Assembly: GCA_002712305.1 (NCBI GenBank)
Contig: PATE01000129.1
Span: 1-17,809 of the forward strand
Direction: 5' to 3'
Source: Gemmatimonadota bacterium
Lineage (GTDB): Bacteria > Latescibacterota > UBA2968 > UBA8231
Length of the DNA: 17,809 nt
A program made the position numbers and the translations under genes. This document shows, piece after piece, positions 7,149 to 14,265 of the stretch. How positions within the stretch are numbered: the stretch's first letter is position 1; each line of letters opens with the position of its first letter. The notes beneath the pieces were generated by a model that had not been told where the DNA came from, did no database searches, and saw nothing but the letters and a program-made list of their open reading frames with translations.

Positions 7149-8261
7149 ATGGTACAGGATGTAGTTGAGGGTCTGCTGGCCCAGGCGGATGTCCAGGTCA
7201 ACGGTGATCGACCGTGGGACCTGCAGGTCCACGATAAGGGCGCCTACCGGCGAATCCTCGTCGAAGGTTCCGTCGGCCTTGGTGAAACCTACATGGATGG
7301 GTGGTGGAGCTGCGAAGCCGTCGACCAGCTCATCGCCAAACTTGTCCTTGCTCGACTGAACAAGACCGTCGTCCCCCTGTCGGCGAAGTGGACCGTTCTG
7401 AGATCGAGGCTGTTCAACCTGCAGACACGACTCGGTTCACGCCGGGTCATCGATCGGCACTATGAGATCAGCCCTGCCGTGTTCATGTCCTTCCTCGATC
7501 CGTACAACCAGTACACCTGCGGCTACTTCAAAGACACGAGCGACCTGAATGTGGCACAGGAAAACAAACTCGATCTGATCTGCCGCAAGTTGCACCTGAC
7601 CGAAAACGACCGAGTCCTGGATATCGGCTGCGGCTGGGGAGGATTCGCCAAGTTTGCCGCCGAACGATATGGCTGTCATGTCACAGGGATTACAATCTCG
7701 GATCAGCAGCTCGAGTATGGCAAGACCTTCTGTGAGGGTTTGCCCGTGACTCTGCTGAAATCAGACTATCGTGACTTCGATCAAACCGGCTTCGACAAGG
7801 TTCTGGTCTGCGGAATGATTGAACATGTGGGACATCGAAACTATCGACCTCTGATGGAAGTCGTGCACCGATCCCTTCGGGATGGGGGCCACTTCCTGCT
7901 GCATACCATCGGTCGTCACTCCTCGGGCACCAGTACCGATCCCTGGATTACCAAATTCATCTTCCCGAACTCCATGCTGCCTTCTGCCCGTCAGCTGACA
8001 ACGGAGGCGCAAGGTCTGTTCGCGCTCGACGATTGGCACAACTTCGGCAGTTCCTACGATCCGACACTGATGGCGTGGCACAAGAATTTCGTCGACAACT
8101 GGGAGTCGATTCGCGAGGGATACGACGATCGATTCTATCGCATGTTCACCTACTATCTCCTCAGTTGTGCCGCTGTGTTTCGAGTGAACAAAAAGGTTCT
8201 CTGGCAGCTTGTGCTGACCAAACGACGAGGTGCTGTCGCCGGCTACCAGAGTGTCCGCTGA
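7149..8261 (+). CDS. cfa: Cyclopropane-fatty-acyl-phospholipid synthase
   Basis: This enzyme transfers a methylene group from S-adenosylmethionine to the double bond of unsaturated acyl chains in membrane phospholipids, hardening membranes in stationary phase or stress. The 370-residue product aligns along its whole length with my recollection of E. coli Cfa. Shared segments include EGSVGLGETYMDGWW near the N-terminus, DPYNQYTCGYFKD with Cys124, the SAM loop VLDIGCGWGG (156-165), GMIEHVG with Glu225, LLHTIG with His252, DPWITKFIFPN, DWHNFG and RMFTYYL with Tyr336. All known active-site positions look intact. The start is set by GGAGG 6 bases upstream. An exonuclease gene follows after 18 bp, so the two are probably co-transcribed; the divergent partner is the YHS operon. 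Confidence 0.97.
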   Translation: MVQDVVEGLLAQADVQVNGDRPWDLQVHDKGAYRRILVEGSVGLGETYMDGWWSCEAVDQLIAKLVLARLNKTVVPLSAKWTVLRSRLFNLQTRLGSRRVIDRHYEISPAVFMSFLDPYNQYTCGYFKDTSDLNVAQENKLDLICRKLHLTENDRVLDIGCGWGGFAKFAAERYGCHVTGITISDQQLEYGKTFCEGLPVTLLKSDYRDFDQTGFDKVLVCGMIEHVGHRNYRPLMEVVHRSLRDGGHFLLHTIGRHSSGTSTDPWITKFIFPNSMLPSARQLTTEAQGLFALDDWHNFGSSYDPTLMAWHKNFVDNWESIREGYDDRFYRMFTYYLLSCAAVFRVNKKVLWQLVLTKRRGAVAGYQSVR

Positions 8262-8279
8262 CGGGAAACGAATCCATTC

Positions 8280-9155
8280 ATGAACCTGCATCTGGTCGAT
8301 GGCACATACGAGTTGTTCCGTGCGCACTTCGGCGCCCCGAACGCGCGCTCCGCCACCGGCATCGAAGTCGGCGCCTCCCGAGGTTTGTTGCGCTCCCTCC
8401 TGAATCTGCTTCGTGAGCCGGATTGTACCCATGTCGGCGTCGCCTTCGACCACGTGATCCGCTCCTATCGCAATGATCTGTTCGACGGGTACAAAAACGG
8501 GGAGGGCGTGGAGCCCGAGATCCTCGAGCAGTTTCCCATCGCCGAACGAGTGGCCGCTGCTTTGGGTGTTGTCGTGTGGCCGATGGTTGAGTTCGAGGCC
8601 GACGATGCCATCGCCAGTGCTGTGACCCGCTTCGTCGACGATGAACGGATTGATCAGATTTTCATCTGTTCGCCAGACAAAGACCTGGCGCAGTGCGTTC
8701 GGGGCGAGCGAGTCGTGCTCCATGATCGAATGCGCGACCGGGTGATCGACGAGCAAGGAGTCCACGAAAAGTGGGGTGTTGGCCCCGGTTCGATCGCCGA
8801 TCTGCTGGCCCTGATGGGCGACACGGCCGACGGAATCCCCGGTATCGCGCGGTGGGGACAGAAATCGTCGGCCACACTTCTGGCCAAGTATCAGAACATC
8901 GAATCGATCCCTGAAGACCCAGGCACGTGGAGTGTGAAGGCACGCGGTGCCCAAGCGCTGGCAACGAATCTGACCGCCGAGCGTGAGGCAGCTCTGCTTT
9001 ACAAGGAGTTGGCCACCCTGCGCCTCGACGTCCCCCTTACCGAGTCGCTCGAAGATCTGGAATGGCGGGGCGCACGGCGTGGGTTGATGGAGCAGGTCGG
9101 CGAAGAGATCACCGACCGCGGAATCCTAGAACGAATCGATCGCTGGCGCGACTGA
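8280..9155 (+). CDS. Stand-alone 5'-3' exonuclease (flap endonuclease family)
   Basis: The 291-residue product matches the 5'-nuclease domain found at the N-terminus of DNA polymerase I and in ExoIX/T5-type nucleases, which removes RNA primers and flaps using two metal ions. Visible metal-site and arch motifs are VDGTYELFR (Asp7), AFDHVIRSYRND (Asp57), the Lys-containing YKNGE, EADDAIAS (Glu106, Asp108, Asp109), CSPDKDLAQ (Asp133, Asp135) and LMGDTADGIPGI (Asp181, Asp184). The last begins the helix-hairpin/H3TH DNA-binding region. No polymerase or 3'-5' exonuclease domain follows, so it is a free nuclease. It starts 18 bp after cfa with no strong Shine-Dalgarno and is followed 28 bp later by the beta-propeller gene. 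Confidence 0.93.
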   Translation: MNLHLVDGTYELFRAHFGAPNARSATGIEVGASRGLLRSLLNLLREPDCTHVGVAFDHVIRSYRNDLFDGYKNGEGVEPEILEQFPIAERVAAALGVVVWPMVEFEADDAIASAVTRFVDDERIDQIFICSPDKDLAQCVRGERVVLHDRMRDRVIDEQGVHEKWGVGPGSIADLLALMGDTADGIPGIARWGQKSSATLLAKYQNIESIPEDPGTWSVKARGAQALATNLTAEREAALLYKELATLRLDVPLTESLEDLEWRGARRGLMEQVGEEITDRGILERIDRWRD

Positions 9156-9183
9156 TTGATAACTCGATATCGATAGGGACACA

Positions 9184-10893
9184 ATGGGTATCTATTTCGA
9201 CCTCGGACGACCTGTCATCGGCGGTTGGTTTCAGGGAGGCTGGGTCCTACATGATCCGGTTCGGGGGCGAGACCTGCTCTGGGGTTCCGAACTGGGCCAG
9301 GAGGGGGCGGTACTGTTCGCCATCGACGTGGACAGTGGTCACGTGGTGGAAGAACATCGCATCGGATGCCGCGAATTCAATGCGACCCCTGACCCGAACG
9401 GTTTGCTATGGGTGGCCACCAATCACGGCCTGTTTCAACCCGGTCACCTACTGCTGTCGTGGAGTCCTCATACACGAGAACTCACTTCCCACGGTTTCCC
9501 ACCCATCAGCGGCCAGCGATTCGCAGGTACTCCCTTCCTTGCAAGCACGGGACACATCTATCTCGGCTCTCACCCGCATGGACACCTGAGCAGCTTCGAA
9601 CCTGAAACCGGCACGTGGCGCGACTTCGGCTGCCTGGCCCCTGAACCGATCATCCCGGGGCAACACATTTGGTGCTACCCCCACGCCGAGTTGGAGTCGG
9701 GAGAAATCGCGTGTGGCATCACGAGAGATCCAACATCGAATGTGGCTCTCGACCCGCAGACCGGCGAGACCCGGCAACTGGATGAGATGCCCCCAACTGC
9801 TGCGAAAGCCGAACCCACTCGCGATATCCGACCCGACTTCTATCTGGCTGCCGACTACACGGTGGACGGACAGAAGCGAACGAGCGACTACAAACCCAGA
9901 GTCGCGACGGATATCGTCGGGCTGAATGTCGGCCCCGACGGCAAGATCTACGGAACCACCATCATTTCCATGCACATCTTCTGTTTCGATCCGGTTTCGC
10001 GTCAGCTGCAGGATCTGGGACGCGTCGGTTGGGGTGGTGGCGAGATCTATGATGTCATCGCCTCCGAAGACAAGGTGTATATGGGCAGTTACAGCGGAGG
10101 ATACTGGGCTGCCTACGACCCGAAGCAACCGTGGGATCCTCAGAGAGAAGCCGGTGGCATCTCGCCGACCGCCAACCCACGCTGCTTCGGTGAACTCGGC
10201 CAGGACATGAACCGGCCCTTCGAATACGCCATCGGCCCCGACGGTCGCATCTATATCGCCTGTCGCTCCAACTACCGAATTCCGGGAGGCGGACTGGCGC
10301 GATTCGATCCGGCCTCCGAGGAGATCCGCGTCTTCCGCGACGAAGAGCAAAGTTTTCAAAGTATGACGGCAGACGAGCGCTTCGTCTACGGCGGGACCAG
10401 TATTTCGGGCGGACGGGGATGCGTGGAGACGACGACGGAAGGACGCCTTGTCCTGTTCGACGTCGACGCGGAGGCCCGTGTCTTCGAGTGTGTGCCCATA
10501 CCCGGCGCCGACGCGGTGACTTCCCTGGCCGTCAGCAACGCCGATGGTCTGGTCTATGGCAGCGTGAGTTCAGGCCAGTTGTTCGCCTTCGACGTCGCTG
10601 AGCGACAGGTCGTGCAGACCTGGGAGATGCGCTCGAAGGGAACCCCGCTGATGGGCGTGCCCGAAACCTACGGCATCATCCACCTCACCTGTGGCCACGA
10701 TGGGGACATCTACGGTGTCACCCGCAAGGATGTGTTCCAACTCAATGTGAGCACAGGAGAGATCCGCTATCTGGACCCACCACCTATCAGCGACCTCTAT
10801 CAGATCGTCGAGGGCGAGCCGGGCGTTTTCTACATCGGTGCTCGCGGTCACCTGCTGGAATACCACCTGCAGGACAGACCCCACTACCGATAG
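9184..10893 (+). CDS. Large intracellular beta-propeller protein, unknown function
   Basis: The 569-residue product is built of repeated strands of the type D-G-x-I/V-Y-G. Examples are NGLLWVA (72), GHIYLGS (123), DGKIYGT (252), DKVYMGS (296), DGRIYIA (353), RFVYGGT (399), DGLVYGS (454), DGDIYGV (507) and GVFYIGA (547). Several are followed by a F-D-P/V-x-T/A-x2 turn such as FDPVSRQ, FDPASEE and FDVAERQ. This is typical of YVTN/NHL/streptogramin-lyase-like propellers. There is no signal peptide or membrane helix, so a cytosolic location is likely; most propellers of this look are secreted. No catalytic site is evident. AGGG lies a few bases before the ATG. It is third in the cfa-exonuclease unit and converges on the D-aminopeptidase with 4 bp between stops. 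Confidence 0.85.
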   Translation: MGIYFDLGRPVIGGWFQGGWVLHDPVRGRDLLWGSELGQEGAVLFAIDVDSGHVVEEHRIGCREFNATPDPNGLLWVATNHGLFQPGHLLLSWSPHTRELTSHGFPPISGQRFAGTPFLASTGHIYLGSHPHGHLSSFEPETGTWRDFGCLAPEPIIPGQHIWCYPHAELESGEIACGITRDPTSNVALDPQTGETRQLDEMPPTAAKAEPTRDIRPDFYLAADYTVDGQKRTSDYKPRVATDIVGLNVGPDGKIYGTTIISMHIFCFDPVSRQLQDLGRVGWGGGEIYDVIASEDKVYMGSYSGGYWAAYDPKQPWDPQREAGGISPTANPRCFGELGQDMNRPFEYAIGPDGRIYIACRSNYRIPGGGLARFDPASEEIRVFRDEEQSFQSMTADERFVYGGTSISGGRGCVETTTEGRLVLFDVDAEARVFECVPIPGADAVTSLAVSNADGLVYGSVSSGQLFAFDVAERQVVQTWEMRSKGTPLMGVPETYGIIHLTCGHDGDIYGVTRKDVFQLNVSTGEIRYLDPPPISDLYQIVEGEPGVFYIGARGHLLEYHLQDRPHYR

Positions 10894-10897
10894 ACGC

Positions 10898-11731
10898 TTA
10901 GAAGGGTGGCAGCGGGTCTTTTTCGCCTCGCATCCCCCACTGCATCACCGTCCAGGCATCGTCGGCGACCCAGCGATGGGTGCGCTCATCGACACGTTCG
11001 CCACCGGGCGGGCTCTCCGGCCATGCGTCGGGTCGTTCGATTTCGAGCGTGACCGGCGAAGACACGACAAGCGGTTCGACCCTCTCCCACTGCCGCACTG
11101 CGTGCTGAATCGTGTCGCGGATCAGCGCTCGCGCGTCGACAGGGGCCAGATGAATGGCACATTCCTCGGCGAGCCCCTCCTTCACCGATGCGGTGATGAT
11201 GTGGGGCACCCAGGCTTCTGATTCCCGGCAGGCATGGGAATCACCACTGGTGTAGATCCACGGCACGCCGAACTGGCCACAGCAGTAGGCGGCGATCTGC
11301 ATCTCTCCCACTTCGCGACCGTTGATACGATAGACGGTCTGGTCCTTTGACATGGTATGGGCCAGACAGGCATTGGGGGTCTTCGCCATGGCGTGCATCC
11401 CCACCTGAACGAGCGCTTGCGTATCTGCCACCAGCCCGGGCAAGGTGCGGGGTCGTCCGGTTCCGCGGGCAATCTTGACTCCCGAGATCAGTTCTTCCAC
11501 CAGGATCGTTCGACCTGCCCCATGGCCATCATTGATGATGACCTCTTCGACGCCTGCCTCGAACAACCCTTCTGCAGCCGCGTTGACCTCGCTCGTGAGA
11601 AGACGCTGAATCTCGGCCCGTTCGTAGACCCCTCGTGCCATGGCCGCGTCGTCACGATGGCGTGGATCCCACATATCGATCCCAGCCACACCTTCCATAT
11701 CCGTAATCATGTAGACGGATCGTAGGCTCAT
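10898..11731 (-). CDS. M55 family D-aminopeptidase (DppA-like)
   Basis: The 277-residue product is near the 274-residue length of Bacillus DppA, a zinc D-aminopeptidase forming decameric rings that cuts D-Ala-containing peptides. The zinc motif ITDMEGVAG provides Asp11 and Glu13. INDGHG gives His70, VGMHAM His113, and AHTMSKD the likely catalytic His125. INGREVGE supplies the last Glu (140 or 143). Later segments (GVPWIYTSGDSHACRE, VVSSPVTLEIE) also fit. No signal peptide, so cytosolic. The ATG at 11731 is preferred over an in-frame upstream ATG (11809) because AGGAG lies 6 bases before it and the extension has no family resemblance. Likely role: peptidoglycan-peptide or D-amino-acid recycling. 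It converges on the propeller gene. Confidence 0.93.
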   Translation of the reverse strand: MSLRSVYMITDMEGVAGIDMWDPRHRDDAAMARGVYERAEIQRLLTSEVNAAAEGLFEAGVEEVIINDGHGAGRTILVEELISGVKIARGTGRPRTLPGLVADTQALVQVGMHAMAKTPNACLAHTMSKDQTVYRINGREVGEMQIAAYCCGQFGVPWIYTSGDSHACRESEAWVPHIITASVKEGLAEECAIHLAPVDARALIRDTIQHAVRQWERVEPLVVSSPVTLEIERPDAWPESPPGGERVDERTHRWVADDAWTVMQWGMRGEKDPLPPF

Positions 11732-11778
11732 GTCGATCTCCTGATGTGTTGATCTCTTGTCGTGTTGATTTCTTCGGG
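11731..11778. repeat. Three imperfect 16-bp tandem repeats at the D-aminopeptidase ribosome binding site
   Basis: On the + strand the units TGTCGATCTCCTGATG (11731-11746), TGTTGATCTCTTGTCG (11747-11762) and TGTTGATTTCTTCGGG (11763-11778) follow head to tail. Neighbouring units match at 12 of 16 positions. On the gene's strand they read AGGAGATCGAC, AAGAGATCAAC and AAGAAATCAAC; the unit next to the start supplies the Shine-Dalgarno and begins at the ATG. They could be operator half-sites on consecutive helical positions or simple slippage products. Confidence 0.55.
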
Positions 11779-11928
11779 TAAAGAGACGTCCCCGTCCCGT
11801 GAAGTTCACTGGATGAAAGCAGATCGAGATCGATCGTCCAAACGGACCTCGACAGCCCGCCCCGAGAGCCTATGTTGGTGACCGCACCCACTCCACCAGC
11901 CCCCCACCATGAGCACGATGACCGATCC

Positions 11929-12648
11929 ATGCCGTCACCTCTCGTGAACGCCGCCCGCCGCCTGCGTCGTCAGTTGAAGGATCTGAGTTTTGACCCTCCT
12001 GTGACACATGTCTACAACCCCATCGATTACGCTCGTCGGAGCCATGAGTTGTATCTCGCCCGATGGGGAGCAGGTACAAAACGAGTCCTGTTTCTGGGCA
12101 TGAATCCAGGCCCCTTCGGCATGGGCCAGACGGGCGTTCCCTTTGGCGAAGTCGCAGCCGTGCGCGATTGGTTGAAGATCGAGGCGCCTGTCGCACGTCC
12201 GAACATCGAACACCCGAAGCGTCCGGTCGACGGATTCGACTGTCCCCGATCGGAGGTCAGCGGTCGACGGCTGTGGGGATTGTTCGCCGAACGATTTGCG
12301 GAACCGCAGGCCTTCTTCGCCGACCACTTCGTAGCCAACTACTGCCCCTTGATGTTCATGGAAGACTCGGGACGCAACCGAACGCCCGACAAACTGTCTG
12401 CCTCCGAGCGAGATGCCGTTCAGGCCCCTTGTGACGATCACCTGCGACGCCTCGTGTCGACCTTGGAACCGCGATGGGTCGTCGGCGTCGGGGGCTTCGC
12501 GCAGAAGCAGGCACAGCGTGCTCTGGCGGATCAGGGGGTCGAGATCGTCACGATCCTGCACCCGAGTCCGGCCAGTCCGGCGGCCAATCGGGGCTGGGCG
12601 CCGCAGGCGACGACGCAGATGCGCAACCTGGGCATCTGGGATACGTGA
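11929..12648 (+). CDS. SMUG1-type uracil-DNA glycosylase
   Basis: The enzyme removes uracil and oxidised pyrimidines from DNA to start base-excision repair. The 239-residue product carries the SMUG1 hallmarks: GMNPGPFGMGQTGVPFGEV (58-76) with Asn59 at the general-acid/water position and Phe72 for base stacking, then AVRDWL, EHPKRPVDGFDCP and SEVSGRRLW. NYCPLMFM with Asn137 recognises uracil, SGRNRTP follows, and HPSP provides catalytic His211. These blocks are very close to the animal enzyme, as is known for the few bacterial SMUG1 proteins. A longer start at 11872 is possible, but the added residues are Pro/His-rich and unlike the family; neither start has a strong Shine-Dalgarno. It diverges from the D-aminopeptidase and precedes the Crp-type regulator. 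Confidence 0.94.
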   Translation: MPSPLVNAARRLRRQLKDLSFDPPVTHVYNPIDYARRSHELYLARWGAGTKRVLFLGMNPGPFGMGQTGVPFGEVAAVRDWLKIEAPVARPNIEHPKRPVDGFDCPRSEVSGRRLWGLFAERFAEPQAFFADHFVANYCPLMFMEDSGRNRTPDKLSASERDAVQAPCDDHLRRLVSTLEPRWVVGVGGFAQKQAQRALADQGVEIVTILHPSPASPAANRGWAPQATTQMRNLGIWDT

Positions 12649-12783
12649 ATGGAAGCCAGCGAATGCATGTAACTATCTGTTTTCCTGAGACTTCATGCGA
12701 ATCATCGAAGCTTGCCCACGACCGATTCAGTGAGTATGTTCGCGCCACTTCCTCCACGGTCACCTGAGGAAAAACCACGCGGC

Positions 12784-13512
12784 ATGACCGACGAAACACT
12801 CACCGATGAAAAGCTGTGGCATCTGCAGCATTGTCCCCTGTTCTCGGGGGTCAGCAAGCAGGAGATGGAACACCTGCGTGATGTGACGGTGATGGTGAAG
12901 TTGGAACCCGAGGATCGGATTCTAACCGATCCCGATGATCCCAATGCCATCTGGTTCATCAAAGAGGGTCTGATGTCGCTGACATACGGAGACGCCGAGG
13001 GCAAGGACGCCACCGTTCTGTTGCTGGGCCCTGGAGACCTGTTCGGCGCCATGGAGGGAGCCCAGACCCTCGACTACAGCCAGAGCATGGTGGCCCTCAA
13101 GTCGACGGTCCTGTGCCGCATGACGCAGCAGCAGATGGAGGCGCTGCTCAACAATCACCCGGACATCGGCTATCGGATCACCAAGTTCTCCTGGCGACGA
13201 ATCGCACGTCTACAGCAGCGACTGGCGGAGATCATGACCAAGCCAGTTCGTGTACGATTGGCGACACTCATGCTCAATCTTGCCGACGAGTACGGCGAAG
13301 ACCTTCCCGAAGGCGGACGATCTCTGGGGCTGACCATCACCCACGATGATCTGGCACGCCTTGTCGGCTCGAGTCGTGAGATGGTGAGCAAGGTCATGGG
13401 CGCCATGCGCGATGAGGGACTGTTGCACGCCGGCCGGAAACATATCGACCTCATCGATCGTGATGGCTTGGTTGCCATCGCCGAAGGTCGGCAAGCCGCG
13501 GAGACTCTCTGA
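12784..13512 (+). CDS. Crp/Fnr family transcriptional regulator
   Basis: The 242-residue product has an N-terminal cyclic-nucleotide-type sensor barrel (about 15-120, beginning CPLFSGVSKQEMEHL and including LGPGDLFGAMEG), a dimerisation helix (about 124-150) and a C-terminal winged helix-turn-helix (LTITHDDLARLVGSSREMVSKVM, 183-205). The cAMP phosphate-binding Arg-Ser pair of Crp is replaced by Gln-Ser in DYSQSMVAL, and only two cysteines exist (17 and 111), with no FNR cluster pattern. The effector is therefore neither clearly cAMP nor an iron-sulfur cluster. The ATG at 12784 (GAGGA 13 bases upstream) gives a normal Crp N-terminus; TTG 12712 and ATG 12736 are alternatives. The ABC ATPase starts at the base after its stop, so it probably regulates this transporter operon. 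Confidence 0.93.
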   Translation: MTDETLTDEKLWHLQHCPLFSGVSKQEMEHLRDVTVMVKLEPEDRILTDPDDPNAIWFIKEGLMSLTYGDAEGKDATVLLLGPGDLFGAMEGAQTLDYSQSMVALKSTVLCRMTQQQMEALLNNHPDIGYRITKFSWRRIARLQQRLAEIMTKPVRVRLATLMLNLADEYGEDLPEGGRSLGLTITHDDLARLVGSSREMVSKVMGAMRDEGLLHAGRKHIDLIDRDGLVAIAEGRQAAETL

Positions 13513-14265
13513 GTGCTGGAACTGACGGGTGTGTCTAAAAGCTTCGGTGACACCGCCGCCCTGCATCCCACAGATCTGGTTGCTGAATCCGCCGAGACGA
13601 CGGTCCTGATCGGACCCTCGGGTTGCGGAAAATCGACCCTCCTCCGACTGATGCTCGGGCTGATCCGGCCCGATGCCGGCAACGTCAGCATAGACGGCAC
13701 GATGCTGGCGGAGCAGAATCTCGAATCGCTGCGCCATCGGATCGGCTACGTCATCCAGGATGGAGGGCTGTTTCCACATCTGAAAGCGGCCGAAAATGTC
13801 AGCATCCTCGCACGCCACCTGGAGTGGAGTGCCGAGCGCACGACGAGCCGCGTGCACGAGTTGGCCGAACTGACCCACTTCCCCGTCGACGGCCTCGACC
13901 GGTATCCGGCGCAACTGTCCGGCGGCCAGCGTCAGCGCGTCGGACTCATGCGGGCGCTGATGCTCGACCCCGATTTGCTGCTGCTCGATGAACCCCTCGG
14001 CGCCCTCGACCCAATCGTCCGTGCAGATCTGCAGAACGATCTGCGGGAGATCTTCAGACGTTTGGGCAAGACGGTGGTGATGGTGACCCACGATATGGGA
14101 GAGGCCGGTTTCTTCGGCGATCAAATCGTATTGATGCGCGAGGGACGAATCATCCAGCGAGGCACGTTGGCAGATCTCTTGAGCAAGCCGGCCGAACCTT
14201 TCGTCGAGAGGTTCATCAACGCCCAACGCACCGCACTCCACGTGTTGGGCGAGGACGTCAGCTGA
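13513..14265 (+). CDS. ABC transporter ATP-binding protein (OpuCA/EgtV-like)
   Basis: This cytosolic ATPase energises the importer encoded next. The 250-residue product has Walker A GPSGCGKST (34-42), Q-loop VIQDGG (about 79-84), signature LSGGQRQRVGLMRAL (about 136-150), Walker B LLLLDEPLGALDP (155-167) and the switch histidine in VMVTHDMGEA (about 194-203). It most resembles the quaternary-amine importer ATPases (ProV, OpuCA, OsmV, EgtV) but ends soon after LSKPAEPFVERFI, so it lacks the C-terminal CBS domains through which OpuA/OpuC ATPases sense ionic strength. GTG follows the regulator's TGA with no gap. Its TGA overlaps the next ATG as TGATG. Operon partners are the binding-protein/permease fusion and an EgtD-like enzyme. 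Confidence 0.94.
   Translation: MLELTGVSKSFGDTAALHPTDLVAESAETTVLIGPSGCGKSTLLRLMLGLIRPDAGNVSIDGTMLAEQNLESLRHRIGYVIQDGGLFPHLKAAENVSILARHLEWSAERTTSRVHELAELTHFPVDGLDRYPAQLSGGQRQRVGLMRALMLDPDLLLLDEPLGALDPIVRADLQNDLREIFRRLGKTVVMVTHDMGEAGFFGDQIVLMREGRIIQRGTLADLLSKPAEPFVERFINAQRTALHVLGEDVS

Noticed and set aside
7761-8954. 397-codon open frame on the minus strand opposite cfa and the exonuclease
   Set aside because: Composition is that of an antisense shadow, and both plus-strand genes are unambiguous families.
9164-9173. TCGATATCGA palindrome before the propeller gene
   Set aside because: A 10-base perfect palindrome of AT/CG steps is expected by chance at this length; no second site found nearby.
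12649-12783. Promoter or operator for the regulator operon
   Set aside because: I saw no convincing -35/-10 pair or symmetrical Crp-type site in this 135-base spacer; TAACTA near 12670 has no matching -35.
13210-14241. Long open frame on the minus strand opposite the regulator and ATPase genes
   Set aside because: Shadow of GC-rich coding sequence; the plus strand encodes complete Crp and ABC ATPase motifs here.
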